A DNA stretch of 64,000 bases from positions 4,781 to 68,780 of the forward strand of contig JAEZJQ010000020.1 in NCBI GenBank assembly GCA_023436305.1, read 5' to 3'. Below the pieces are notes generated by a model that was not told where the DNA came from, did no database searches, and saw only the letters and a program-made list of their open reading frames with translations. Of the stretch, positions 1 to 8,780 are shown piece after piece (position 1 is the stretch's first letter; every line of letters starts with the position of its first letter). The translations under genes and the position numbers were made by a program. Source of the DNA: Bacillota bacterium. GTDB taxonomy: Bacteria; Bacillota; UBA4882; UBA8346.

Positions 1-135
1 AATTTGATGAAGAAAGCGGAGAAAATTGCCGCCAATAATATTTACTTCAATGGTTTGGTAAGCCAAACCTATTCCCGGATCGGTCTGGAAGCCGATGCGG
101 AGCGGGTGAAGAAAAAGGCCGGCTCGATAAAATAA
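1..135 (+). CDS. C-terminal fragment of an unidentified protein
   Basis: The window opens inside a reading frame that runs 44 codons to a TAA. The visible residues are basic and helical-looking, rich in Lys, Ala and Glu, and end GSIK. They are too few to assign a family. The frame has no internal stop and ends 114 bases before tsaE, so it is probably the 3' end of a real gene, but it could be a chance open frame. No function is proposed. Confidence 0.5.
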   Translation, partial: NLMKKAEKIAANNIYFNGLVSQTYSRIGLEADAERVKKKAGSIK

Positions 136-249
136 GTTCGGGGTAGACCATCGGAAGCCTAATTTGCCACTTGACGCATGAAATTGGAAATGTTAAGCTA
201 AGATAAAGAAGAAATAGGATTACGAAACCGGCTGATAAGGATATTAAAT

Positions 250-717
250 ATGCTGGAGATTCGATCGGAACGTGCAATGCTAAAATTAGGAGAATTGCTG
301 GGGAGACAAGCGAGACCCGGGGATCTCCTTTTTTTATTCGGCGATTTGGGAACCGGAAAAACTACATTTACCAAGGGGATCGCTAGGGGACTCGGGATCG
401 ATGCCGAAATCACCAGCCCCACTTTTCAATTGATGAAAAGCTATTATGGCCGGTATGAATTAAATCACCTGGATCTATACCGTCTGGAAGACCCGGCCCA
501 ATTAGAAATCCTCGACCCCGAGGAATTTATCGCCGAAGGGGTTACTGTTGTGGAATGGGGCCAATTATTGCTGGAAAGATTGAATTATCCGGCGCATTTG
601 GAGATTTCTATCCGGTTTCAAGCGGATAACTCCACCCGGTGGGTTTCCTTGAATGCCCACGGCCCGGAGTACAACCATTTTCTTAGGAGTCCGACCAATG
701 TTAATTTTGGGAATTGA
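250..717 (+). CDS. tsaE: TsaE, ATPase of tRNA t6A37 threonylcarbamoylation
   Basis: TsaE is the small cytoplasmic P-loop ATPase that works with TsaB and TsaD to transfer threonylcarbamoyl to A37 of ANN-decoding tRNAs. The protein has 155 residues, normal for the family. It shows a Walker A motif GDLGTGKTT (residues 31-39), the family SPTF motif, HLDLYRL and VVEWG near residue 100. The stop overlaps the start of tsaB by 20 bases, so the two are translationally linked. The tsaE-tsaB-rimI order is common in Bacillota. tsaD, often the next gene, is absent from this window. Confidence 0.95.
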   Translation: MLEIRSERAMLKLGELLGRQARPGDLLFLFGDLGTGKTTFTKGIARGLGIDAEITSPTFQLMKSYYGRYELNHLDLYRLEDPAQLEILDPEEFIAEGVTVVEWGQLLLERLNYPAHLEISIRFQADNSTRWVSLNAHGPEYNHFLRSPTNVNFGN

Positions 718-1432
718 TACCGCTACTCCTTGGGGTACTGTAGCTCTTTATGATGATAATACCCACAAAGATGAGGAAATTATTTTTGAAATAACGTTTA
801 AAACCGGCAGGGGCGGCGGTGAATATCTATTTTCCACCTTGGGTAACTTTATCAAAAAAGCGGGACGTAATTTTACGGATATCGACTTAATTGCGGTAGG
901 AACTGGTCCTGGATCATACACCGGAATTCGGGTTGGTTTGGCGGCAGTCAAGGGGTTGGCGGAAGGCTTGCAAAAACCGGTTTTGGGAATCAATACCTTA
1001 CGTATCATCGCCGAAAACGCCCGGTTTACCTCTTCGGATTACATTGGGGCCGTAATCGATGCCCGGCGCGGGCAAGTGTACGCGGCTTTTTACCGGAATA
1101 CCGGCACCGGGCTTCAGGAGTTACAGGAACCCCGGATTATCGGAGCGCGGGAATTCGCGGCCGGATTGGCGGATTCTGCCCCGATAATCGTTTGTGGTGA
1201 TGGGAGCAAGGTTTATCAAGACATTTGGAATCTTCATAAAATAAACACCGGGCCTCGGGATTGGGACCGGCCATCCGCGGGGAAGTTAGCGCAAATTGCG
1301 AGTAAAGAATGGGATCCGAGTTTTCAGTCAAACTTGACGGAGTTAAAAGCTTGTTATTTGCAGCGGGTGGAAGCAGAGATCCGTTTGGAGGAGAAGTTGC
1401 ATGCAGTTAACCGTCAGCCCAATGAAAATTGA
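698..1432 (+). CDS. tsaB: TsaB, t6A37 biosynthesis scaffold protein
   Basis: TsaB is the catalytically silent ASKHA-fold partner that dimerises with TsaD in t6A synthesis. The chosen ATG at 698 is preceded by AGGAG (685-689), and the protein then begins MLILGIDTATPWGTVALY, the normal TsaB start. An upstream ATG at 653 would add 15 atypical residues. The family signature GTGPGSYTGIRVG lies near residue 70. Length is 244 residues. The gene overlaps tsaE by 20 bases and rimI by 32 bases, so the three form a tight operon. Confidence 0.95.
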   Translation: MLILGIDTATPWGTVALYDDNTHKDEEIIFEITFKTGRGGGEYLFSTLGNFIKKAGRNFTDIDLIAVGTGPGSYTGIRVGLAAVKGLAEGLQKPVLGINTLRIIAENARFTSSDYIGAVIDARRGQVYAAFYRNTGTGLQELQEPRIIGAREFAAGLADSAPIIVCGDGSKVYQDIWNLHKINTGPRDWDRPSAGKLAQIASKEWDPSFQSNLTELKACYLQRVEAEIRLEEKLHAVNRQPNEN

Positions 1433-1850
1433 GGATTTGGAAGAGGTTCTGGATATCGAGGTACTTTCTTTTCCAACACCCTGGTCGCGGAATGCGTTTT
1501 TATACGAGCTACTGGAGAACGAGCGCGCGGTGTATTACGTGGTCCACAATTCAATGAATAAACTTATTGCCTATATCGGTATGTGGATCATCTTTGATGA
1601 AGGCCATATCACCAATTTAGCCGTTCACCCCGCATACCGTCATCAAGGGGTTGCCAAATTTCTATTCCACAACTTCATCAAAGTTGCCCGTGAAAAAAAT
1701 GTAAAACACCTCACTTTAGAAGTGAGGCGATCCAACACGGTAGCCCAGGAATTGTATCAAAAGATGGGGTTTGTGCATATGGGAGTCCGCAAGAAATACT
1801 ATTTGGATAATAATGAAGATGCTTTAATTATGTGGAAGGGGCCGATTTAA
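1401..1850 (+). CDS. rimI: RimI-type GNAT protein N-acetyltransferase
   Basis: RimI acetylates the N-terminal alanine of ribosomal protein bS18 using acetyl-CoA. The 149-residue protein has the GNAT core: an acidic N-terminal helix, the beta-strand ITNLAVHPAYRHQGVAKFL that includes the acetyl-CoA loop (RHQGVA), and the C-terminal YQKMGF strand. The ATG at 1401 follows GGAGGAG and overlaps the end of tsaB. An internal ATG at 1422 is possible. Its place behind tsaB supports RimI over other GNAT enzymes, although acceptor specificity cannot be read from sequence alone. Confidence 0.88.
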   Translation: MQLTVSPMKIEDLEEVLDIEVLSFPTPWSRNAFLYELLENERAVYYVVHNSMNKLIAYIGMWIIFDEGHITNLAVHPAYRHQGVAKFLFHNFIKVAREKNVKHLTLEVRRSNTVAQELYQKMGFVHMGVRKKYYLDNNEDALIMWKGPI

Positions 1851-1930
1851 TAAAAAATTACGGGTTTATAGGAATTTCGTGATAAAATGTACAATAATAC
1901 TTAAATACCTATTATACGAGGAGTGGCATA

Positions 1931-2584
1931 ATGACAAATTCGGCCAATAATGTATCGGAAAAACTGGAACAGGATTTATTAAAAATGGGTAATTTGGTTG
2001 AAGAAACGATGAAAATGGCAATTCAGGCCTTGCGGGAACAAAACCCGGAAATCGCAAGATCCGTCATTGAACGGGATGATCTCATCGATAATATGCAGAT
2101 TGTCATTGAGGAAGAAATTGAAAGAAGCGCCACGGAAAATCATCCGATGGGGTTCGAGCTTCGGCGTGATTTTACCACCATTAAAATTGTGAATGACTTG
2201 GAACGGATTGGCGATTATGCCACCAATATTGCCGAGGTCGTTTTGGAATTAAAAAATGAACAATATTTGAAACCATTAATACATATCCCCCAATTGGCAT
2301 CGCTGGCAATGAATATGGTAACTACTGTTTTAAAGGCCTTTGTTGAAAGAAATCTGGATTTAGCTGAAGCGGTCTGCCGCCGGGATGATGAAGCGGATGA
2401 TATTTATGAAGAAATTCGCGAAGAATTGGTTAAGATTATCGGAAGTGAATCCAATCCCCAAAAAGCTTACCAGGCTTCGCGATTTTTATTGATTGCCGAA
2501 TGGCTGGAACGGGCGGCCGATCATGCCACCAATATTGGGGAAGAGACTATTTATATATTATCTGGAAAAAGAGTGAAGTATTAA
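1931..2584 (+). CDS. phoU: PhoU-family phosphate signalling regulator
   Basis: PhoU links the Pst phosphate transporter to the PhoR kinase and restrains phosphate uptake and Pho signalling. The 217-residue protein consists of two three-helix PhoU repeats. Each carries the acidic metal-cluster pattern (ERDDLIDN near residue 48, CRRDDEADDIYEE near 150) and the paired LERIGDYATNIAE / LERAADHATNIGE motifs. GAGGAG precedes the ATG. No pst or phoPR genes are nearby, so it stands alone, followed by a terminator. Some isolated PhoU homologues control other transporters. Confidence 0.93.
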   Translation: MTNSANNVSEKLEQDLLKMGNLVEETMKMAIQALREQNPEIARSVIERDDLIDNMQIVIEEEIERSATENHPMGFELRRDFTTIKIVNDLERIGDYATNIAEVVLELKNEQYLKPLIHIPQLASLAMNMVTTVLKAFVERNLDLAEAVCRRDDEADDIYEEIREELVKIIGSESNPQKAYQASRFLLIAEWLERAADHATNIGEETIYILSGKRVKY

Positions 2585-2650
2585 GCGTAACAGCTTAGGG
2601 CGTAGAAAATGTCAGTGTTTTACATGTTGGTGTTAATTGCTTTCATTGAA

Positions 2651-2676
2651 GAGCCAGTGGGCTCTTTTTTATTTTG
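2651..2676 (+). terminator. Rho-independent terminator after phoU
   Basis: A GAGCC / GGCTC stem with a four-base loop is followed by six T residues. It lies 66 bases after the phoU stop and ends that transcript. Confidence 0.8.
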
Positions 2677-2818
2677 TAGCGGGGTGGTTCCAGTATTCGG
2701 CGAATGGGGAAAACCAACCGATATTAATAAGTTGCCGGTTAGATGGAAGATTCATATAAAACGAGGTTGTTTCATAACAATGTAAGGGATAAATTTGCTC
2801 CCGGGAGGAAATAAGCAA

Positions 2819-3556
2819 GTGAAATTTAAGCCGGTTTTTATGGGGATCATCGGTTTATTATGGGTTGTTTCCGGTTTTTTGACGGGGTTGGTGGCTGGAG
2901 CGAACCGGGAGATGGTGACTTGCGAGGATGGCAACTCATTTTTAATCAAAGAAGGGAGGATTGTGGAAGTAGCCAATGCACCGATTGTAAAGGGGGACTT
3001 AATTATTATAGATACCTGGAAACTTAGGCTTACTTTATACCGGAATGGAAAGATGTTACGGACTTATCCGGTGGCTATTGGAGAACCGGAAACCCCAACA
3101 CCAATCGGCGAATGGAAGATCATTCATAAGGGAGGTAATTGGGGAGACGGTTTTGGGGAACGTTGGATGGGGCTGAACGTGCCCTGGGGAATCTATGGAA
3201 TTCATGGTACCAATAAACCCTGGACCATCGGCTCCCGGGCCAGCCACGGCTGTGTTCGCATGTTTAACCACAATGTTCTGGAATTATATGAATTAATAAA
3301 ATTGGGAACCCCGGTACATATCACCGGTGAAATGCCCAAGGTTTCTCCCCGCCAAGAAATCGTTCGTGATAATACCGGTAGGGATGTGGTTGTGATTCAA
3401 TTCCGGTTGCGTCATCAAAGTTTTGATCCGGGGATTGCGGATGCCCGCTTTGGTGAAAAAATGGAACAGGCGGTAAATGAATTGCAGCATTTTTACGGAT
3501 TGGCAATTAATGGAAGAATAACTTTAAACGAACAGTATTTATTAAAAGTAAGATAG
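2819..3556 (+). CDS. Secreted L,D-transpeptidase (YkuD fold) with C-terminal peptidoglycan-binding-like region
   Basis: L,D-transpeptidases cross-link or remodel peptidoglycan outside the membrane. GTG at 2819 is chosen because GGGAGGAA lies eight bases upstream and the protein then starts with a basic residue pair and a hydrophobic signal segment (about residues 5-28). A TTG at 2795 would place the ribosome site inside the gene. The catalytic YkuD signature is present: a His in IYGIHGT and the nucleophile in SHGCVRM (Cys about residue 145). The last 60 residues resemble a small peptidoglycan-binding helix bundle. It has its own ribosome site and no close partner gene. Confidence 0.9.
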   Translation: MKFKPVFMGIIGLLWVVSGFLTGLVAGANREMVTCEDGNSFLIKEGRIVEVANAPIVKGDLIIIDTWKLRLTLYRNGKMLRTYPVAIGEPETPTPIGEWKIIHKGGNWGDGFGERWMGLNVPWGIYGIHGTNKPWTIGSRASHGCVRMFNHNVLELYELIKLGTPVHITGEMPKVSPRQEIVRDNTGRDVVVIQFRLRHQSFDPGIADARFGEKMEQAVNELQHFYGLAINGRITLNEQYLLKVR

Positions 3557-3670
3557 TAAAAAAGATTTCGAGTTAGGAGTTTTGATTTCTAAATTTTATA
3601 AATTATTATGGGCTTTAAAGGTTATTGTTAATTTTATATATCCAAGTTTATAACGTTTAAAATACAACTG

Positions 3671-5008
3671 ATGAGGTCGGTGAACCGGTTCGTGGATAAA
3701 AAAATAATCGCTATATTTTTCGTACTCTGTTTTTTAGGGGGATTTTTAATCATATCGATAAACCACCAGCCCCGGGTGAAACTGGGTGACGAATATATAT
3801 ATTGTAATCCGGGCGCTAAAGTAAAACCGGACCGGGAGTATCAGTTGAGATTGTGGGATACTAACTGGCCGGTACTGGCTGCGGGTGAGTACAAAGCTTA
3901 TCTGGAGAAATTGGTCCAGGATTTTCAAAAAATATATCCGAATATTAAAGTCCAAATTACCCTGATCGATTTCGGCAATGGGTTGAATCAATTGGCCGCT
4001 GCCCTCAAAAACAATTCGGCCCCTGATGTATACTGTTCGGCTTTTTCTATTCCGGCTTTTGACCGTAAACGGCAGATCCCGGTGGGTTTTTATTTAAAAC
4101 AGAAGGAGAAAGAGGCCTATTTTCCGGAGGCCAGAAGATTGGTCTCAAGATACCGGGTAGAATGTTGTTTTCCACGCTGGATGGCGTCTACCGTTTGGCT
4201 GGGGAATCAACATCTTTTTAACAGTTTGAATTTACCGCTGTTACGAATGCAAAAGACCGGGTATTCCTGGGAAGAATTCATGGTTAGTTCCCAAAAATTA
4301 CCCAAAGGCAAGTTTATGATGGTGGGCAATTTGGGGTACAATGGATTTTTTACGAATCTAGCGGTGAATGCTTCCGCCGAAGCCGGCCCGGATGGAAATT
4401 TCTTGCCGCAAAAAGGAGTAGCGGAGACTCTGAATCAGATGAATAGTTTTATCACGGAAAGGAAGATTCCGTCGGATTTTGAACCCAATATGCTGGGCCG
4501 TTTCCTGGCGGGAGACTCTTTAATCTTGGCTGGGGTGAGGCCGATCATTTACCGGTTTTTAAAATTGAAATTGGCGGAGAAGCCCGAAGAGTGCCGATGT
4601 GAACCCGTACTGCTGCCTTCGCCGGGTACTGGGAGAAAAAAGTTTTTATTGACTGAGAATGGAGTTATTTGCATTTATCGTAATAAGCGGAACACCGGAG
4701 ATGATCAGATTGCGGCGGCGGTGAAACTAGGTCAGTTCATCAGCACATATGAAAAAACCGGACCGTTTCAGGAAATGATGCTGATTCCGGCAGCCCAGAA
4801 AAGCGCCCGGCGATGGTGTAAGGAGTTGTTTCCAACGGTGGGAGATGTAAGCGGTTTGCTGGATCAAGTGGAGAATAGTTCGTTACTGAATTTGCCAGAT
4901 TATTCGGGATATCAAAGGGAGATTTATCCTGTATTGCAGGAGTTTTTTGCCCGGAAGACGCCGCTCGAAAGTGTGAAAGAGAGACTTCAGAATGTGAGAT
5001 GGAAATAA
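3671..5008 (+). CDS. Orphan extracellular solute-binding protein (ABC sugar family 1)
   Basis: A 445-residue protein with an N-terminal membrane or signal segment (about residues 12-30, ending ISINHQ, with no lipobox cysteine) and a family-1 solute-binding fold: LRLWDTNWPV, then LVQDFQKIYPNIKVQITLID, and the SAPDVYCS strand around residue 115. Such proteins deliver sugars to ABC importers, but no permease lies beside it, so it may be a sensor or serve a distant transporter. The start is uncertain: ATG 3671 has no clear ribosome site, and GTG codons at 3680 and 3692 are alternatives. Confidence 0.78.
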   Translation: MRSVNRFVDKKIIAIFFVLCFLGGFLIISINHQPRVKLGDEYIYCNPGAKVKPDREYQLRLWDTNWPVLAAGEYKAYLEKLVQDFQKIYPNIKVQITLIDFGNGLNQLAAALKNNSAPDVYCSAFSIPAFDRKRQIPVGFYLKQKEKEAYFPEARRLVSRYRVECCFPRWMASTVWLGNQHLFNSLNLPLLRMQKTGYSWEEFMVSSQKLPKGKFMMVGNLGYNGFFTNLAVNASAEAGPDGNFLPQKGVAETLNQMNSFITERKIPSDFEPNMLGRFLAGDSLILAGVRPIIYRFLKLKLAEKPEECRCEPVLLPSPGTGRKKFLLTENGVICIYRNKRNTGDDQIAAAVKLGQFISTYEKTGPFQEMMLIPAAQKSARRWCKELFPTVGDVSGLLDQVENSSLLNLPDYSGYQREIYPVLQEFFARKTPLESVKERLQNVRWK

Positions 5009-5360
5009 AAAGAGCGAGCGCGTTGCTCTCGAACAGTTGATTCAACGTTTTTACGGATATTTCGTTGCCAAATAGGAGCAGATGGCAACAAAACAAATTC
5101 TGAACTCATAACCCAAAACATACCGAATCAAACCATTAAATAATGATAATCAGTCTATATTTTGTATGATTAATAATCATTTGAAAATGTTTCGCATCCT
5201 TCCAAAAAAACTATTTCCGTGCTTTTATCCCGAACTTAGACAGGTAACTTTTAAATTTTTTTGATGGTCATAATTAAACGCCCAATTGACATTTATTAAC
5301 CTATAAATTATTATATATATACAATATATTTAAGTGATAATATTAACCAAGGAGAACACC
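5009..5360 (+). promoter_or_regulatory. Intergenic region with sigma-A promoter for the PadR gene
   Basis: This AT-rich 352-base gap holds TTGACA (5286-5291), a 17-base spacer and TATTAT (5309-5314), a good sigma-A promoter for the PadR gene. The -10 is followed by an AT-only dyad (ATATAT/ATATAT around 5315-5331) that could be an autoregulatory operator. A weak stem, AGAGC...GCTCT, just after the preceding stop may be a terminator. Nothing else is recognisable. Confidence 0.55.
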
Positions 5361-5903
5361 GTGAATAACTCGGAACTCTTTCTGCTCAGCCTTATCAACC
5401 AAAACCCCCGTTATGGCTATGAAATCGCCCAATTTCTGGAGGAAAGCAATGCCGGACTCTGGATCAATATCAGTATGCCCTATGTTTACAAACTATTAAA
5501 GAGCTTCGAGGAACGCGGCCTGGTTTCGACTCAAGTGGTGGTCTCCAAGAACCGTCCCAACCGGACTATGTATCAAATTACCGCTGAAGGACATGCAGCT
5601 TTACTCAACAACCTAAAAAAAGGTCAATTCATAGAAGATAAAATCTATTTCAGTTCCGACTTGGCTTTGGCAATTTCCGCCATTACCAATATTGATTTCA
5701 ATCTGCCGCATTTGATTGCGGATCAAATCGAACGGGTGAAAGCGGAACTGGATCAATTTGATTTACAGGTGATGGAAGAACCGGAAGTGGCACCGGATGT
5801 AAAAATGGCCCATTTAATCATCGAACACCGGGTAGTCTTTTTAAAGGCGGAGCTTGAGTGGCTGAAAAAAGTGCAAGAGACGATTGGCGAGGTTAGAGCG
5901 TAG
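5361..5903 (+). CDS. PadR-family transcriptional regulator
   Basis: A 180-residue winged-helix repressor. Residues 1-80 carry the PadR domain (LLSLINQNPRYGYEIAQFL, then a second helix with VYKLLKSFEERGLV and the wing ending YQITAEG). The C-terminal half is a predicted dimerising coiled coil of the PadR/Vir type. GTG at 5361 is chosen for the AAGGAG seven bases upstream; an ATA/ATG-type start at 5334 lacks one. PadR proteins usually repress a neighbouring efflux or stress gene, but here no obvious target is adjacent. The AT-rich dyad at its promoter suggests autoregulation. Confidence 0.88.
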   Translation: MNNSELFLLSLINQNPRYGYEIAQFLEESNAGLWINISMPYVYKLLKSFEERGLVSTQVVVSKNRPNRTMYQITAEGHAALLNNLKKGQFIEDKIYFSSDLALAISAITNIDFNLPHLIADQIERVKAELDQFDLQVMEEPEVAPDVKMAHLIIEHRVVFLKAELEWLKKVQETIGEVRA

Positions 5904-6155
5904 GGAGTAAGGAAGAATAACATATGGCCTCTGTTTGACTGGAAAACGATAATGATGTGGCTCCATCATAAATTGCATATTATCAGGGCGTTAAGGACCA
6001 AAGATTTAAATTCTTTTTTAAAAATGGAAGTAGAGGGATTGAAAATCGGTTGTCGAACTAGTAGAATTGTGATAAACGTATTTCATGATTATGGGATCTT
6101 TTGGGAACTCATATTGTTTTTATGATGATGAATTTCTGGATCTAAGTGAGGGATA

Positions 6156-7094
6156 ATGATGGATGGGGAAAAAGTATTAATCGTAGAACCGGAGGTTAAG
6201 ATAGCCGAGTTAGCGGTGATTAAGCTGTCCAATGCCGGTTATTTGGTGGTGACTGCGGCGGATGGTGAGGAAGCCATTCAAAAAGCGGTCGCCGGTTCTC
6301 CGGATATTATCATCATCAATCCTTCGTTAGCCAAAAGGGACGGTATTGAAGTTTGTGGTGAGATCCGCCAAAAACCGGGCCTGGAAAATGTTCCGATTAT
6401 TTTGTTGGTGGACCAACGGTTCGATGAGGAACGGTTTAAAAATGTAGGCATCAAGATTAATGATTTTTTAATAAAGCCGTTCAGTCCAAAGACTTTACTT
6501 AGCAGAGTCAACGCTTTGGTCACTAAAATCCGAGTGACCAAATTTATCAATCCGCTGACCGAACTGCCGGGACGGGTTCATCTCCAGGACACTTTAAATA
6601 TAAAAATTGCCGAGGGGCAGAAGTTTAATCTGATATTTTGCGATATCAAGCGGTTTAAAATATATAATAAGATTTACGGGTATGAGAAGGGTAATGAAGT
6701 CATTAAGTTGCTAAAACGAATTATTCAGGATGAACTGAAAAGTATTTTTCCCCAGGAGTCCGAAGTTTATCATCTAGGCGCCGATAAATTTTGCATTTTG
6801 GTGGAACTCGGCAATGCGGAATTGATTTGCCAGCATATCGCAGATCGTTTTGACCGGGAAATTCCCGAGTGCTATCTGGAGAACGACCGGGCTCGCGGCG
6901 GTTCCATAATCACCAACCGGCGTGGCCTTATCGAGCAATGGCCGATCATGACGATAGCCATGGCCATTGTCACCAATGAACAACGGGTGATTACTTCCTG
7001 GCTGGAAGCGGAGAACATCGGACATGATTTATTGGCATATATAAAATCCGTACCGGGAAGTAAATTTGTCAAAGACCGGCGGACGAGCAGTTGA
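6156..7094 (+). CDS. Degenerate response-regulator receiver plus degenerate GGDEF domain protein
   Basis: Residues 5-120 form a CheY-like receiver and 135-285 a GGDEF-like domain (NPLTELPGR, FCDIKRFKIYNKIYG, YHLGADKF). Both active sites look broken. The phospho-acceptor Asp is Asn55 (IIINPSLAKRDG), the acidic pair is E-P-E at 11-13, while the later Lys (LIKPF) is kept. The GGDEF signature reads G-A-D-K-F at 208-212. The protein is therefore unlikely to be phosphorylated or to make c-di-GMP; a scaffolding or ligand-sensing role is more likely. ATG 6156 or 6159 follows GAGGG. It stands alone before rsmA. Confidence 0.82.
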   Translation: MMDGEKVLIVEPEVKIAELAVIKLSNAGYLVVTAADGEEAIQKAVAGSPDIIIINPSLAKRDGIEVCGEIRQKPGLENVPIILLVDQRFDEERFKNVGIKINDFLIKPFSPKTLLSRVNALVTKIRVTKFINPLTELPGRVHLQDTLNIKIAEGQKFNLIFCDIKRFKIYNKIYGYEKGNEVIKLLKRIIQDELKSIFPQESEVYHLGADKFCILVELGNAELICQHIADRFDREIPECYLENDRARGGSIITNRRGLIEQWPIMTIAMAIVTNEQRVITSWLEAENIGHDLLAYIKSVPGSKFVKDRRTSS

Positions 7095-7155
7095 AAGTGG
7101 GAAAGTGTCAAGGGTAAAATAAAAGCCAAGTGATGGTTATTTTTTGAGGATAAAT

Positions 7156-8052
7156 ATGGTGGAACGGTTAACCTCGCCCAAAGTGGTCCGGGAAATATTA
7201 TCAGGAAGAAATTTAGCCCCCCGGAAGAGTTTGGGACAGAATTTTTTAATTGACGCTAATATTCAGCAGAAGATTATTGCGGCTGCCAATGTCGCTCAAA
7301 GCGATCTGGTGTTGGAAATTGGGCCGGGACTCGGAGCGTTAACCGAATCTTTGGTGAAACAGGCGGGTAAAGTAGTTGCGGTTGAATATGATAAGGGCTT
7401 ATATCAGATTTTATTAGAATTTTTTGGTGGTAACACCAATATTATACTTTTAAACCAGGACTTTTTAGACGTAGATCTGCCGGACTTACTTGATGTTCAC
7501 CGGGAAGAAGAGTATCATTATAAGGTAGTGGCCAATCTACCTTATTATATCACTACACCAGTGATTTTTAAATTGCTTGAATCTAAAATTCATTGGGAAA
7601 CCATGATTTTTTTAGTTCAGAAGGAGGTTGCCGACCGGATCTGTGCCGGACCGGGGAATAAAGATTATGGGGCTTTAACCGTAATGCTGAATTTTTATGG
7701 TAAGCCCGAAAAGATTATGAATGTTCCCAAAACGGTTTTTTATCCCGTCCCCCAGGTCGATTCGACGGTAATTCGAATTACGGCCCCACTACTATCGCCG
7801 CCTCTGAATGAGCGGCGAATGCAAATTTCCCCCTATCTGCATCGAGTCGTCCAGGCTGCTTTCGGCCAAAGGCGTAAAACGGTTTTGAATGCCTTAGGCA
7901 CTCTCGAACCTTATTTTGGAAGTAAGGAGGAGCGCGGCCGGGTTTTGGATAAACTGGGCATCGATCCTCTGCAAAGAGGAGAAACCCTTACACTGGATGA
8001 CTTTTTGAATATCGCTACCAAAATGTATTTGCAGGACTCCGAACTGGATTGA
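7156..8052 (+). CDS. rsmA: RsmA/KsgA, 16S rRNA adenine dimethyltransferase
   Basis: RsmA dimethylates two adjacent adenines in helix 45 of 16S rRNA during 30S maturation, using SAM. The protein (298 residues) shows the family start KSLGQNFLID, the SAM loop VLEIGPGLGALTE, and the catalytic motif NLPYYITTPVIF, followed by the C-terminal helical domain. ATG 7156 is preceded by GAGGA with a five-base gap; a TTG at 7144 would use no ribosome site. It is followed by the YkuK-like gene. Confidence 0.97.
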   Translation: MVERLTSPKVVREILSGRNLAPRKSLGQNFLIDANIQQKIIAAANVAQSDLVLEIGPGLGALTESLVKQAGKVVAVEYDKGLYQILLEFFGGNTNIILLNQDFLDVDLPDLLDVHREEEYHYKVVANLPYYITTPVIFKLLESKIHWETMIFLVQKEVADRICAGPGNKDYGALTVMLNFYGKPEKIMNVPKTVFYPVPQVDSTVIRITAPLLSPPLNERRMQISPYLHRVVQAAFGQRRKTVLNALGTLEPYFGSKEERGRVLDKLGIDPLQRGETLTLDDFLNIATKMYLQDSELD

Positions 8053-8179
8053 ATCTTATCCTGGATTCCACAGGGATAAACGAAATCGCTTTAAAAAAGC
8101 GTATGAAAATAGGCTTTGATTTTTCCTTATCACTACGCTATATGCGATAACGCCGGATTTCAGACAAGAAGGGGTTACT

Positions 8180-8650
8180 ATGATTTTTATTAGTCCCACC
8201 AAAGGGCGACTTAATTTTGAGCAAGTATTCAAAGATATGATCGACTTCATCAGCCAGTATTCGGGATCGAAGTTCAAGCTAATCGTGGGCACAGATTCGC
8301 AGCTTCGGGAGGACATTTGTTATGTTACGGCCATTATTATTCTCCGGGAAGGGAAGGGCGGCCGTTTTTATTACTTCAGGGAACGGGAAAGGGCCAAAAT
8401 AACTTTAAAGCAGCGTATTTTTTATGAAACATCGCGCAGCCTTTCGGTAGCGTCCAAATTAACCGAAAAACTGGCCGAAAATGGCTGGACTGATTTGGAT
8501 GTTGAGATTCATCTCGATATCGGAGAACAAGGCCGGACAAAGGAGATTATCCGGGAAGTGGTGGGAATGGTCAATGGAAGTGGCTATGACGCTCGAATTA
8601 AACCGGATGCTTATGGCGCTTTTAAGGTCGCGGATAAATTTACAAAATAG
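8180..8650 (+). CDS. YkuK-like DUF458 protein, RNase H-like fold
   Basis: A 156-residue member of the DUF458/YkuK family, found in spore-forming Bacillota and predicted to have an RNase H-like fold. Visible family features are the N-terminal FISPTKGRLNFEQV, VGTDSQLRED with the first acidic residue near 40, EIHLDIGEQGRTKE near 110, and PDAYGAFKVADKFTK at the end. The ATG follows AAGGGG. Biochemical function is not established. It sits between rsmA and veg, a conserved neighbourhood for ribosome and veg genes in Bacillota. Confidence 0.88.
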   Translation: MIFISPTKGRLNFEQVFKDMIDFISQYSGSKFKLIVGTDSQLREDICYVTAIIILREGKGGRFYYFRERERAKITLKQRIFYETSRSLSVASKLTEKLAENGWTDLDVEIHLDIGEQGRTKEIIREVVGMVNGSGYDARIKPDAYGAFKVADKFTK

Positions 8651-8689
8651 TAATGATCGAGAGTTATTTAAAAAAAATCACGTAGAATA

Positions 8690-8718
8690 TTGACAAATTC
8701 AAGTTCCTAGATTATAAT
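8690..8718 (+). promoter_or_regulatory. Upstream consensus sigma-A promoter of veg (P1)
   Basis: TTGACA at 8690-8695, a 17-base spacer, and TATAAT at 8713-8718: an exact match to the housekeeping consensus. It lies 36 bases upstream of a second exact promoter. Confidence 0.9.
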
Positions 8719-8725
8719 AATTGAC

Positions 8726-8754
8726 TTGACATTTTTGGACAAGAATGATATAAT
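8726..8754 (+). promoter_or_regulatory. Downstream consensus sigma-A promoter of veg (P2), extended -10
   Basis: TTGACA at 8726-8731, a 17-base spacer, and TATAAT at 8749-8754, with an extended TG at 8746-8747. Transcription would start near 8761 and give a leader of only about 20 bases before the veg start. Confidence 0.92.
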
Positions 8755-8780
8755 CCTTCCACAGAAGGAAGGTGGCAAAA

